From: CAVYVZ01 sp963772065
Lineage (GTDB): Bacteria > Acidobacteriota > Vicinamibacteria > Vicinamibacterales > UBA2999
Direction of reading: 5' to 3'
NCBI GenBank assembly: GCA_963772065.1
Contig: CAVYVZ010000005.1
Coordinates: 124,001 to 188,000, forward strand
Length of the DNA stretch: 64,000 bases
How positions within the stretch are numbered: position 1 is the stretch's first letter; each line of letters begins with the position of its first letter. Shown here piece after piece: positions 19,003 through 28,531 of the stretch. The position numbers and the translations under genes are program-made. The notes under the pieces were generated by a model. The model was given only the letters and a program-made list of their open reading frames with translations. It was not told the DNA's origin and ran no database searches.

Positions 19003-21667
19003 GCCGCGCTCGACGCCGGAGCGCCCACCTTCGCGGCAACGCGCTGGCGTCGTAGGAGGCACACGGCCGCTGCGACGCTGAAGAACAGCACGCTGCTGAA
19101 CCAGGTCAGCGCGATCTGCACGCGCGGCACGTAAGCCACGGTGATATCCGTGACATTCGGGGGGACCGTGACCCCCAGGAACGCTCCCGCAACGGGGCGC
19201 ACCGGCAACGCGCCCGTCGCGGAGGTGGCTTCCCACTCAGGACGGTAACGTTGCCGAGATGAAGAGGAGACGCTCGCGATCCGCCGCAGGAATGCGGGCA
19301 AGGTAGTGCCCGTTCGAGGTACGCAGCCAGACCTCTCCAGGGACTCGAGCCCGCGCCAGCGCCTCATAGTCGCGGCACAGGGCGGCCTCATGTCCGCATC
19401 CCGCACGAACGGGCAGCGTCACCTTGTATGCGTCGGGTTCCATCAAGACAGCCTGTGGCCATGCGTCAGAGTTGCCGAGCAGCACGAGGTCACTCAGACG
19501 ACTGTCCTGCACGCGAGGCCGGTCGGCAACCATCAGTCCGAGTGGAGTGCCGCTCTCCCGTGCTGTCGACAGGACCATGTTTATCCCGAGCACGTCAAGG
19601 AGCGTCCGATTGTGGATCACGTCGAGATCGCCGAGGATGGGGCTCTCCATGAGCGACCGCGGCGGGTAGAGCGACGGCCATCGACACGTTCTTGAACCAG
19701 CCGTTCACCGGATTGAGGCCGAGCAGGACGAGATCGGAGGAAAAATGCACTCCATCGACCGACAGGTCGGCGTACATGGCCCTCTCGACTTCCCGCGACA
19801 GGTACAGGCGCGGTCCAAACCGCCGTGCGTGATCGACGAGGGTGCGTCCGAGTCCGAATGCATGCCCCTGGTATCGATAAAACAACAGATCGCCGCGGTG
19901 CGCGAGCAGGCTCACGAAGTTCGGCCACATGATCACGACACCTTGTTGGACCAGCTGAAGCAGGATGAGGAACACGGCCGCGTGCCGGTACCGCCGACTT
20001 GGACCTCGAACGGCCCACTGCAGAACGCTGCCCGCGGCGAACAGACCGAAAAAGGTCATCGGGTCCCCGAACAGCCAGTTCCCAATCGCCGGTAGAACCC
20101 GATTGGACAGCGCGGGCGGCGTGACGTTGAACGCTGCGGCGGCGATGCACGCGATCGCACAGCCGCGCAGATGGGAGTCCCGCACTTTGGAGAATCTCAG
20201 AAAGAAGACGACTAGGGCGACGGCCACCCCGATACCGATGAATGGTCCCCGGTTTCCAAGCGTGGCAAAGGGCGCGGCGACAGCGCCGACGTACGCGCTC
20301 AGATTGGTTCCGTCTCGGGCGCCTCCGCCGGGGGGAAACAGACGTACTTCATACATCAGCGTGTAGATGCGTGCCGCCGCGATTGCGGTGCACAGCGCGC
20401 CGCTCACGCAAAGACACAGGTACACGCGACGGTCCAGCGGCGCCGCAACGATGGCATAGACCGTCAGTACCAGCCCCAACGGAATGATGTATCCGGGATG
20501 TGCGTTGATGACCCAGAACCCAAATAGGAGTGCGAGCCGCAGCGTCGTCGGCCAGAACGAGTCGCGCGCGTCACCCAGGATGGCGGACCGCAGATAGAAC
20601 ACCAGGACCGGATAGAGGCTCCAGGTGATGGCCATCTGGATCCAATCAGTGGCGTAGAAATAGAACGCGAACGCGATCGACCCGAGATAGCACGCCAGGA
20701 GCACGAGCCGAAGCGCCGGCATTCCGACCCCGGATACCGCAGCGAGCCGCAGAACGTACACGACCATGACGACCGTATGCGCAATCCAGACAGCGCTGAA
20801 AGTCATCCGGAGCGACGCGAAGGCGGCCAGCGGCGCGAACACCGGATGGAACATCAGCGGGTCGCCAAGAGGCATCGGCGTTCCAAAACCAAGATTGTTC
20901 AGCCAGTAGAGCCAATTTCCCCTGAACAACTCGCGATAGAACACCTGGTTGGGCATGATGGTCGCCTGGACGATTTCGTTCTCGTACGGGCCATACATCA
21001 GCAGGGGGACAAGCAACAACACGCCGAGCGTGATGCCCGCGGTCATCTCCCAGCGGCCGGGCCGGGCGCGCTCCGCCGTTCCCTCGACCACTGCGATCCT
21101 CAGTGTTGCGCGGAGCAGGCGAACCAGCGTGCCTGCAATCGTTCGTGTTGCTGCGCCCATGCGGACGAGCGCCCCTCGCGACCACCACGTGCTCAGAGCC
21201 GCCACCAGGGCGAGCGCGACCGCGACTGCGGGGAGCGTGTCCGTTTCCAAGAGCCACCGAACCCGCGCATCGAGGTCGGGCCGGTCAAGTTGGACCCGGA
21301 ACGCCTCGCGATCGATGTGAAACGTGTCCTCCACACGCGGATCCGAGATGAGGCGCGCGATGTTGTCGCGTGAACGATCCTCCAGGAGATAACTCCAGGT
21401 CCGCAGCTCGCGTTCGACGCCTGCGCGCAGCCCCGCCCTCTGCTCCAGTTGGGACCGCTCCGCTGCGGAGACATTCGACGCCCATCGAACATGGATGCGC
21501 TGTGTCAGAGGCCCGTGCGTCAGATGCAGCCATCCGGCGAAGATGGCAACCGCCCACACCGCCACGGCGGCGATGAGCCACGCGCACTCGCGATAGAAGT
21601 GGACGAAACCTTTTGGCGGTGCCTTGACTCGTCTGGCCACGAAGTCTCCGAACGTCAATCGAGGCAA
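18999..21667 (-). CDS. Large polytopic membrane protein, YfhO-like, two frame shifts
   Basis: About 888 residues after correcting insertions near 19640 and 19255. It has about a dozen hydrophobic segments, among them LIAAVAVWAVAIFAGWLHL, LRLVLLACYLGSIAFAF and IPLGLVLTVYAIVAA. The segments FYRELFRGNWLYWLNNLGFG and MPLGDPLMFHPV resemble the first periplasmic loop of YfhO/PMT-like GT-C proteins, which move sugars from polyprenyl carriers to surface polymers. A soluble C-terminal domain (AALCRDYEALARARVPG, RTSNGHYLARIPAADRERLL) precedes a final transmembrane helix (VQIALTWFSSVLFFSVAAAV) and a basic tail. This ordering matches YfhO proteins involved in lipoteichoic-acid glycosylation. Assignment is by architecture, and substrate is unknown. 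Confidence 0.7.
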
Positions 21668-21674
21668 CTACCGT

Positions 21675-23523
21675 CTAGGAGAAGCACGGCCAGGCGAACG
21701 GCTCATACGTCCCAGTCGGAGGCCTGTCCTTCCGCACGAACAGCTGGGCGCCGAATCGTTCATCGAACGCGCGCGTGCCCGCGAGCACGTAATGTTCGTC
21801 GAAGTACGCCGAAATCAGCGGGAACGAATCCCTGAAACCTGAATACCCGTCGCCGGTCTCGAGCAGCACGACGGGGACGCGCTGTTTTCGCAGCCGTTCG
21901 AGTGTGAGCCGCTGGGCCTCCGCCGGTACTGAAGAACCCCGGCCGCAGGTCCGCGTGTCCCCCCGCAAATGCACGGCGCGCGAGCGCGAGCACCTGCGGC
22001 GCGTAGTGTTGAATGAAGATCCGATCGTCCGGCCTGGTGCACGCGTTCAGATACAAGGCGAGGCTGATGAGATCGGGCCGGTCCTCGCGATGCTCCCACG
22101 AGGCGAGCTCCCACTCCTCGCGCAGCTGCCGCCGAATCCGGCCGACGCGCTCGAGCGGATCGGCGGACGATCCAACGAGGGCGGCCTTCTCGAGGCGGCG
22201 GTAGAAGCTGCGACTCAACCCCGTCCATAACACGAACGTACATGCGAGCGCGCCGACCACGACCGCCACCCGCGCGGCCCGCGGCTCGACGCCCGCGCGG
22301 GCCGAGCGGATGCTCGCAAGCGCCCTGAACGCCGCCGCGATCAACCATGCCAGCAGGATCGCGTGCGGCACCGACGGGTCCGCGAGCCGCGCTTCGAGAG
22401 GGTGCCTGAGAAAGCCGGCGTTCAGCACGACGCCGAGGGCCGCCACGCACGCGAGCTTCGGAACTGCGCGTGACCAGTCGGGACGAAACCCATCGCGCGA
22501 CAGCGCCAGCACCCCGAGAGCGAACACCGGCAACCCAAGCTCCAGGTAATACATCCACGCAACGAAGTTGTCGCGGACTATCGCGGCCGTGTTTCCCGCT
22601 GTCTCCTCGAACAAGCCGGGCCAGACGACGGGCGCACGCGCACGATCGCGGGCGGCCCATGCGAACGCGTCGCGGAAGTACATCTCAAGGCCGCCATTCA
22701 GCTCGATGAATACCAGATAGGGCGCGAGCAACGCGAGCACGAGCGCCGCGTACATCGCGGCGTGCCGGATGCGGTCGCGCCACTTCAGCTCTCTCAGAGC
22801 AACCAGCAACGTCGCGAACGCGATGACAACGAACGCTCCGTGATCGTGGCGAAACAGAAACCCGAGCGCGGTAACCACCGCAATCCAGGACCTCGCCTTC
22901 GCGCCCGGCCGGTCGGCGAATCGCCACAACAACGGGATCGCGATGATGTACACGAGGATCTTCGGGTAGTTATAGAGGCGCGGCTCGAGCAGGATATGAA
23001 GGAGTGCGGCCGCGCAACCGCACACGAGCGATCCGGACGCGCGCGCCGCGAGCCAGAAGACGAGAGCGGCCGAGACGGACAGCACGGTGACGGCGAAGGT
23101 CAGTTCAGACAGCGTTCCGCGGCCGAACCACTGCTGCACGAGTGCGCCCACGTAGAAGTACAGAGGCGCGCCGTGGTCGGCGAAATCGCGAACCGGCAGA
23201 TCGCGAAACAGGATCTGCCACGCGCGCACCAGGTAGAAGAAGTGATCGTCGGTGAGACCGGCGAACGAGCCCCCCGGGTCGTTGAAGCGCAGGAGCCAGG
23301 AAAAAGCCAAAACTATGAGGCCGACCACCCACGTCGCTGCCAGCCGGGCTGCCCGGGGAAGCCACGCGCCCACGACAGGGCGGCGTGCGATTCGCTTTTG
23401 CAGATTTGCGGCCGCGACTGGGTGGGCGTTCTCGAGCCCATTCTTCACGCGAACGTTATTATAGGGGCCGACACTCGGACGGGATTGCCGAGGAACGGCG
23501 TACAGAAAGCGGCCGTCTTCCAC
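21675..23523 (-). CDS. Polytopic membrane glycosyltransferase-like protein (paralogue of 1612-3608), one frame shift
   Basis: About 590-615 residues depending on start; one base is removed near 21950. The frame is open to 23523, but a GTG at 23448 (VKNGLENAHP) is likelier because a TATAAT box (23458-23463) lies just upstream of it. Membrane segments begin at WVVGLIVLAFSWLLRF. Motifs include LTDDHFFYLVRAWQILFRDL, LPVRDFADHGAPLYFYVGAL and GFLFRHDHGAFVV. After the shift the protein ends FAWPCFS. These features are shared with the gene at 1612, so the pair are paralogues at the two ends of the island. A role as a lipid-linked sugar transferase is inferred. Confidence 0.72.
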
Positions 23524-23567
23524 GGGGAGGACGGCCGGTCATTGCTTCGCGCGAGTGACGATCGGGA

Positions 23568-25970
23568 TCAGGGCAGGATCGGGAACGGTATCGACTGATT
23601 CACAGCACTGTAGTCGACCGTCGACGACGATTCCCGTACCCATACACCGATGCGATAGCCAGCATGGGCCTGAGTTGGCGTCCACGTCCAGGTCGCGGAG
23701 GTGTTCCAGTCACTTTGAATGGACCAGTTCGAGCCGTCGTACAGCCACCATTTGTAGTGATACGAACCTGAACCACCAGCCGCCACCATGGTGAATGTGA
23801 TCGGTGTTCCCACTCGCTGCGGACTCGACATGCTCGAGGTCATGAGACTGATCCGCAGCGGTCCGCCGACTGTGCCAGGGGCGACGACCGAGTAGACCAC
23901 GGACGCGCTCGCGTCGGCCGCGTCTGCCGTCGTCGTGGCATTCCGCACCCAGACGGCAACCTGATAGTTGGCACTCCGTAACGGCGTCCAGGTGTGACTC
24001 GGACTGCCGTTCCAGTCGCGAGCCACTGTCCAATTCGCGCCATCGTGGACCCACCACTTATATTGATACGGCCCCGTGCCGCCTGCAGCGGTCGCCGTGA
24101 AGCTCACCGAAGTCCCGGGCGCTTGCGGGCTGGCCAGATTGCTGAGCAGCGTGCTCACGGTCAGTGGCGGTGGGCCGCCGGAGGGCGTAATCGTGTACGG
24201 CACCGACAGGTTCACATCGCTCCTGTCGGCGAGCGTCGTCGCGTTCCGTACCCACACGCCGATGCGGTAGCTTGGATTCGGTTGCGTCGGCGTCCACGTA
24301 TACGTGTTGCTCCCCGTCCAGTCCTGGACGATCCCCCACGCGGAACCGTCGTACAGCCACCACTTGTACTGATACGGCGCCGCGCCGCCTGTCACCGCAG
24401 CCGTCCAGGTGATCGGCCGGCCCGTCGCCTGCGGACTTGCCACGTCGGGGGTCAGACCGTTGATCGTCAACTGCCCGGTCGACCCCGGTGACGTGATGAT
24501 GTACGGCCGCGAGAGAAGGGCGTCGGCAACGTCGGCCGCCGTGGTTGCGTTCCGCACCCACAGGCGAACCTGGTAGTTCGCATTGGCGGCGTTCGGCCTC
24601 CACATGAAGGTGTTCAACGCAGACCAGTTCTGCATCACCGTCCACGTGGTCCCGTCGAACTGCCACCACTTGTACTGATACGGCGGTGTTCCACCTGCCG
24701 CGGTTCCGACGAAGGTGATTGCCGTTCCCACGACCTGCGGGCTGGCGGCGCTGCTCGAGAGGTTCGTGATCGAGAGAGGCGGCGCGCCCGCTGCCGCGGT
24801 GACCACGAACGGCACAGATACGTTGGCGTCGCTGACGTCGGTCGTCGTGGTCGCGTTGCGCACCCACACGCCGACCCGATAACCGGCACCCGCCTGGAGC
24901 GGCGTCCATGTATAGGTGCTGGCGCCGGACCAGTTCTGGACGATCGCCCACGTCGAACCGTCGTACAGCCACCACTTGAACTGATACGGCGCGGTGCCTT
25001 GTGTCACGTTCGCCGTGAAGGTGACCGAGGTTCCCGCGGACTGCGGGCTCGGCACGCTGCTGGCCAGCGCGTTGATCGTGATCGGTCCACCCGCAACAGG
25101 GACCGCGATGGCGAACGGAGCGACCTGGGCCGCATCGGCGACATCCGCTGCCGTCGTCGCGTTTCGCACCCAGACCCGGACCTGATAGTTGGCGTTGGCG
25201 GTCGTGGGTCTCCACGCGAACGTCGCCGATGTCGACCAGTTCTGCGAGATTGTCCACGTGCTGCCGTTGAACACCCACCACTTGTACTGATACGGAGGCG
25301 TTCCGCCCGCCGCGGCCGCCGAGAAGGTGACCGTCGTTCCCGGTGCCTGCGGACTCGCCAGGTTGCTCGTCAGACTGTTGATCGTTATCGGCGCCGCCGA
25401 TGCCACGCCGGTCACCACGTACGGCACCGACAGGTTGTAGGCGCTCGAGTCCGTCGTCACGTTCCCGGGCCGCGCCCACACACCGATGCGGTAGTACAGG
25501 TTCGGCTGCGTAGGCGTCCAGGTGAACGTGCCAGGCGCCCAGTCACGCAGCAGCGACCAGGTGCTGCCATCGTAGAGCCACCACTTGAACTGATACGGAG
25601 TTTGGCCGCCGGCGGCTACCGCCGCAAACGTGATCGCCGTCCCGGTCGGCTGCGGGCTGACCACGCTGCTCGTGATTCCTGAGAGCGCGAAAGGCCCGGT
25701 GATCGTGTAGTTGACCGTTCGCAGGCCCTCAGCGACGTCAGCCGTCTGCCCGGCGTTGCGTACCCACACGGTGATGACGTAGGCGCCAGCTTGTGTTGGT
25801 ATCCATGTGTACTGGGCGCTGGTCGACCACGTGCGCACCGTAGTGGTGCTGCCGCCATAGGTCACCAGGAATTTGTACTGGTATGGCGTTCGACCGCCGG
25901 TCGCAGCAGCGGTGAACGTCACGGACGTGTTCACCGCCTGCGGACTGGCGCGGTTCCCCGAGAGCTGGGT
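23568..25970 (-). repeat. Eight tandem ~300-base coding repeats
   Basis: Inside the secreted protein gene, units of about 97-103 codons recur eight times. The block coding for YKWW (accacttgta on this strand) and the block for VWVRNATT are the best-conserved stretches at DNA level. The first unit, nearest the N-terminus, is the most diverged (YKFLVTYGG instead of YKWWLYDG). Similar adjacent copies are prone to recombination and to assembly collapse, so the copy number could be underestimated. Confidence 0.85.
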
Positions 25971-26573
25971 CACCGACACAGGAGGCGGCGGGTTGATCGT
26001 CCACGTGAACGTCGTCGCTGCGGAGAGCACTCCGTCTGAGACAGTGGCGGTCACCGTAGAAGTGCCGACGGCGGCCGGTGTGCCGCTGATGATGCCCGTC
26101 GCTCCATTGATCGCAAGACCCGATGGCAAACCGGACGCGGTGAAAGTCAGTGGATCGCCATCGTCTGTCGCGCTCAGCTGAAGAGAGGTTGGAACGCCGA
26201 CGGAACCCGTCTGGCCCCCAGGCTGAGCCAGCGACGGCCCGACGTTGATTTTCCACGAGATGACATTCGACAAGGCGCTCGAGACATTCGACGCGTCGTA
26301 GGCGGACACAGCGAAGTAGTACCGCTGGCCCGGAATCGCCTGAGTAAAGAGGAACGTCGTCGTCGACGCGCCGGGGACGTCGAACTGCTGGCCGAAGACG
26401 CCGGGATTTATGCCGATATGGACGGTATAGCCGACAACCGCCGGATCCGTACTGGCGTCCCACGCGAGAGTGGCAGTCTGGGCGTTAACCGTTACTGGCG
26501 CGAGCGCGATCATCGCGAACAGTAAGATCGCTCTGGCCTTGCTGTTCGACTCGGCTGTTATCAACGCTCGCAT
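23568..26573 (-). CDS. Secreted multidomain repeat protein (Fn3, He_PIG and eight YKWW repeats)
   Basis: 1001 residues. The N-terminus has a signal peptide (RAILLFAMIALAPVTVNAQ). Next is a fibronectin III-like domain (~33-110; ATLAWDASTDPAVVGYTV), a putative-Ig He_PIG domain (~125-190; FTASGLPSGLAINGATGIIS) and eight consecutive ~100-residue repeats to the C-terminus. Each repeat carries SPQ, a glycine-rich turn, PYQYKWW, an aromatic YDGSTW, W...TWTPTQ and VGVWVRNATT. The last ends IPFPILP with no anchoring motif. Such chains of beta-sandwich domains usually form extended surface or matrix proteins. It closes the glycan island, consistent with binding the exported polysaccharide, but no enzymatic domain is visible. 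The upstream leader (26590-26764) is unusually structured. Confidence 0.85.
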   Translation of the reverse strand: MRALITAESNSKARAILLFAMIALAPVTVNAQTATLAWDASTDPAVVGYTVHIGINPGVFGQQFDVPGASTTTFLFTQAIPGQRYYFAVSAYDASNVSSALSNVISWKINVGPSLAQPGGQTGSVGVPTSLQLSATDDGDPLTFTASGLPSGLAINGATGIISGTPAAVGTSTVTATVSDGVLSAATTFTWTINPPPPVSVTQLSGNRASPQAVNTSVTFTAAATGGRTPYQYKFLVTYGGSTTTVRTWSTSAQYTWIPTQAGAYVITVWVRNAGQTADVAEGLRTVNYTITGPFALSGITSSVVSPQPTGTAITFAAVAAGGQTPYQFKWWLYDGSTWSLLRDWAPGTFTWTPTQPNLYYRIGVWARPGNVTTDSSAYNLSVPYVVTGVASAAPITINSLTSNLASPQAPGTTVTFSAAAAGGTPPYQYKWWVFNGSTWTISQNWSTSATFAWRPTTANANYQVRVWVRNATTAADVADAAQVAPFAIAVPVAGGPITINALASSVPSPQSAGTSVTFTANVTQGTAPYQFKWWLYDGSTWAIVQNWSGASTYTWTPLQAGAGYRVGVWVRNATTTTDVSDANVSVPFVVTAAAGAPPLSITNLSSSAASPQVVGTAITFVGTAAGGTPPYQYKWWQFDGTTWTVMQNWSALNTFMWRPNAANANYQVRLWVRNATTAADVADALLSRPYIITSPGSTGQLTINGLTPDVASPQATGRPITWTAAVTGGAAPYQYKWWLYDGSAWGIVQDWTGSNTYTWTPTQPNPSYRIGVWVRNATTLADRSDVNLSVPYTITPSGGPPPLTVSTLLSNLASPQAPGTSVSFTATAAGGTGPYQYKWWVHDGANWTVARDWNGSPSHTWTPLRSANYQVAVWVRNATTTADAADASASVVYSVVAPGTVGGPLRISLMTSSMSSPQRVGTPITFTMVAAGGSGSYHYKWWLYDGSNWSIQSDWNTSATWTWTPTQAHAGYRIGVWVRESSSTVDYSAVNQSIPFPILP

Positions 26574-26589
26574 TCGGAGAAACCTCGGC

Positions 26590-26655
26590 CTCCGTGACTA
26601 CGGAGACAACTCGGCCGTTCTCTTGTGCAAGCAAGACACCATCAGCAGAGGTGTC
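26590..26655 (-). promoter_or_regulatory. Structured 5' leader of the repeat-protein gene
   Basis: On the minus strand the leader contains a 6-bp hairpin GACACC-N9-GGTGTC (26635-26655) followed by a 6-bp tetraloop hairpin CTCCGT-AGTC-ACGGAG (26590-26605). The 3' arm of the second stem contains GGAG and runs directly into GGCCGAGG, the only purine-rich Shine-Dalgarno-like sequence before the ATG at 26573. The stem could therefore mask ribosome binding. No known riboswitch consensus was recognised. Confidence 0.4.
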
Positions 26656-26737
26656 ACCAAATAGCTCCAGGCAAATGACTTATGCGCCGTGGCGCGCTGA
26701 CGCCAATCTAGGGGAGCCTCCAATCTCCGCGTCGTTC

Positions 26738-26764
26738 TTACATTGCTGTTTATTTCTCATGTAA
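26738..26764. promoter_or_regulatory. Inverted repeat TTACAT-N15-ATGTAA in an AT-rich island
   Basis: The perfect 6-base arms at 26738-26743 and 26759-26764 lie in the most AT-rich stretch of this intergenic region, 165 bases upstream of the repeat-protein start. This is a plausible place for its promoter and a regulator site. No clear -35/-10 pair with standard spacing was found beside it. The rest of the 268-base gap (26574-26841) holds only the leader above and no gene. Confidence 0.35.
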
Positions 26765-26841
26765 TTCTTGCCTACGGTGGGCGAGAGGGCCCGGCAAGAG
26801 GGATGAGGCAGCGGTTACGCGCTGATCGGCTTGGCGGGGAT

Positions 26842-27726
26842 TTATGACGGGCTGACGATCGACGGCGAGGCGAGACGCGCGGCGAGAAGCACGGCTTCCA
26901 CCATGCTCGACGGATCTGCTCTGTTCTGCCCGGCGATGTCGAAAGCAGTGCCGTGGTCAACGGATGTGCGCACAATGGGCAACCCCAGCGTGACGTTCAC
27001 GGCCCTGCCGAAGGCCGCCATCTTCACCGGGATCAGTCCCTGATCGTGGTAACAAGCGATCACACAGTCGAACTCCCCGCGGCAGGCGCGTACAAAGATT
27101 GTGTCGGCGGGAAACGGACCGTCGATCCCGATACCTGCCGCACGAGCCGCCTCGACCGCTGGACGGAGGACGCGATCCTCTTCAATGCCGAGCAGGCCTG
27201 CTTCGCCGGCATGCGGATTCAAACCGGCCAGCGCCAGACGCGGACGCGAGATACCAAATCGGGAAAGCTGCGAGGCAGTCAGCGCGATGACCTCATCGAG
27301 CCGCTCGCGTGTCAGAGCCCTCGGCACATCGGCCAGCGGCAGATGCACGGTCGCGAGGACGACCTTCAGCGGCTCGGACCAGAACAGCATCGCAACGGCT
27401 GGACTGCCCGTCAGGTGTGCGAGGAGGTCGGTGTGGCCCTTCCACGGAAGCCCCGCGCGCGCGAACGCCAGCTTGTTCAGCGGGGCGGTGGCGATGGCGT
27501 CCACGCGTCCGGCCTGCGCATCGCCAACGGCGGAGAGGACGGCGTCGTAGGCGGCGCGGCCGGCCTCGGCGCTCAGCACGCCGGGAGCGAACGACGCCGC
27601 ATCCGCAGGACCATACGGCACGGGCGTGCACACCGCGATCACGCGCGGATCGTCGATCGCCTTGCGGACGATCTCGGGTCCGATGCCGGCGGGGTCGCCC
27701 ATCGTCAGCGCGATGCGCGGTTTCAT
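26842..27726 (-). CDS. pdxA: 4-hydroxythreonine-4-phosphate dehydrogenase
   Basis: 294 residues from the ATG at 27726 (MKPRIALTMGDPAGIGPEI). PdxA oxidises and decarboxylates 4-phosphohydroxy-L-threonine in the DXP-dependent pathway to pyridoxal phosphate. The three metal-ligand histidine contexts are present: GLPWKGHTDLLAHL, VIACYHDQGLIPVK and VRTSVDHGTAFDIAG. The protein is about 35 residues shorter than the E. coli enzyme, the missing part being after the first strand-helix unit (VCTPVPYGPADAASF replaces a longer segment). The open frame upstream of 27726 overlaps the Cys-rich end of ricT and is rejected. It lies 4 bases after ricT and is probably co-transcribed with holB-ricT. Confidence 0.95.
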   Translation of the reverse strand: MKPRIALTMGDPAGIGPEIVRKAIDDPRVIAVCTPVPYGPADAASFAPGVLSAEAGRAAYDAVLSAVGDAQAGRVDAIATAPLNKLAFARAGLPWKGHTDLLAHLTGSPAVAMLFWSEPLKVVLATVHLPLADVPRALTRERLDEVIALTASQLSRFGISRPRLALAGLNPHAGEAGLLGIEEDRVLRPAVEAARAAGIGIDGPFPADTIFVRACRGEFDCVIACYHDQGLIPVKMAAFGRAVNVTLGLPIVRTSVDHGTAFDIAGQNRADPSSMVEAVLLAARLASPSIVSPS

Positions 27727-27730
27727 GTTC

Positions 27731-28501
27731 TCAGTGCCGGCACCCGCCGCCGCAGTTCGCGCACTTGTCGCCGCCAGAACAGCCGCCGCCGTCGCACCCA
27801 CCTTCGTGCGCACAGCCGCCATGCGTCACGCCTTTGCCGTTCGGCAGCTCGTAGCGAAGACAGCATTTCAGTCGACCGCACAGTCCGGACAGCTTCGAGG
27901 GATTGAGACTCAGTTCCTGCTGCTTCGCCATCTTGATCGACACGGGCTGAAACGACTGCAGCCATGTCGTGCAGCAGAGCGGCCGGCCGCACGAGCCGTA
28001 GCCGCCGAGCATCTTCGCCTCGTCACGTACGCCGATCTGGCGCAGCTCGATCCGCGTGTGGAACTCGGCGGCGAGCTCGCGTACCAGCTCGCGGAAATCG
28101 ACGCGTCCCTCGGCCGTGAAATGGAAAATCAGCTTCGACCCGTCGAAGAGCTGTTCCACGCGCGCCAGCTTCATCGGCAGGCCACGTTCGCGGATCTTCA
28201 TGACCGCGATACGCATCGCTTCCTGCTCACGGTGCTGATGCTTCAACCGCATCACCACGTCGTCCCGCGACGCGCGGCGCAGGACCACGGGGCTGTCCGG
28301 AGACGAGCCGCGGCGATTGACGAGCGCGGGGATGGTCGGCACGACATGGCCCAGCGCAGGACCGGCTTCGGTCTGCACGACAATCGGCTCGCCGGGCCGC
28401 GGAGGCGGCGCTGAATCCTCGAGGCGGTACTGCTGCGTGCGCCCGATGTCGGAGAGCTTCACCGACACAAACACCAGCGGATATTCGCTCACCGGGATCA
28501 C
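27731..28501 (-). CDS. ricT: PSP1-domain regulatory protein RicT
   Basis: 256 residues. The PSP1 C-terminal domain contains the two cysteine motifs CGRPLCCTTWL and LCGRLKCCLRYE, with MLGGYGSCGRPL and ELSLNPSKLSGLCG between them. These match RicT/YaaT, part of a Fe-S-containing complex that affects RNA maturation and development in Firmicutes and is conserved, with unclear role, in other phyla. The last 40 residues are an unusual Gly/Cys/His-rich tail (CAHEGGCDGGGCSGGDKC) that may bind metal and is longer than in typical homologues. It follows holB by 30 bases, a gene order seen widely (holB-ricT). Confidence 0.92.
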   Translation of the reverse strand: MIPVSEYPLVFVSVKLSDIGRTQQYRLEDSAPPPRPGEPIVVQTEAGPALGHVVPTIPALVNRRGSSPDSPVVLRRASRDDVVMRLKHQHREQEAMRIAVMKIRERGLPMKLARVEQLFDGSKLIFHFTAEGRVDFRELVRELAAEFHTRIELRQIGVRDEAKMLGGYGSCGRPLCCTTWLQSFQPVSIKMAKQQELSLNPSKLSGLCGRLKCCLRYELPNGKGVTHGGCAHEGGCDGGGCSGGDKCANCGGGCRH

Positions 28502-28531
28502 CCAATCTATGCGGCGGTGAGAATCAGGCGC

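Noticed and set aside
23568..25970. CRISPR-like periodic repeats
   Set aside because: Period is ~300 bases, in frame, and each unit codes for a conserved protein domain.
26574..26720. Cyclic di-GMP (GEMM) riboswitch
   Set aside because: Hairpins are present but the conserved core sequences of the class, such as the CGCAAAG and GGTAGC segments, are absent.
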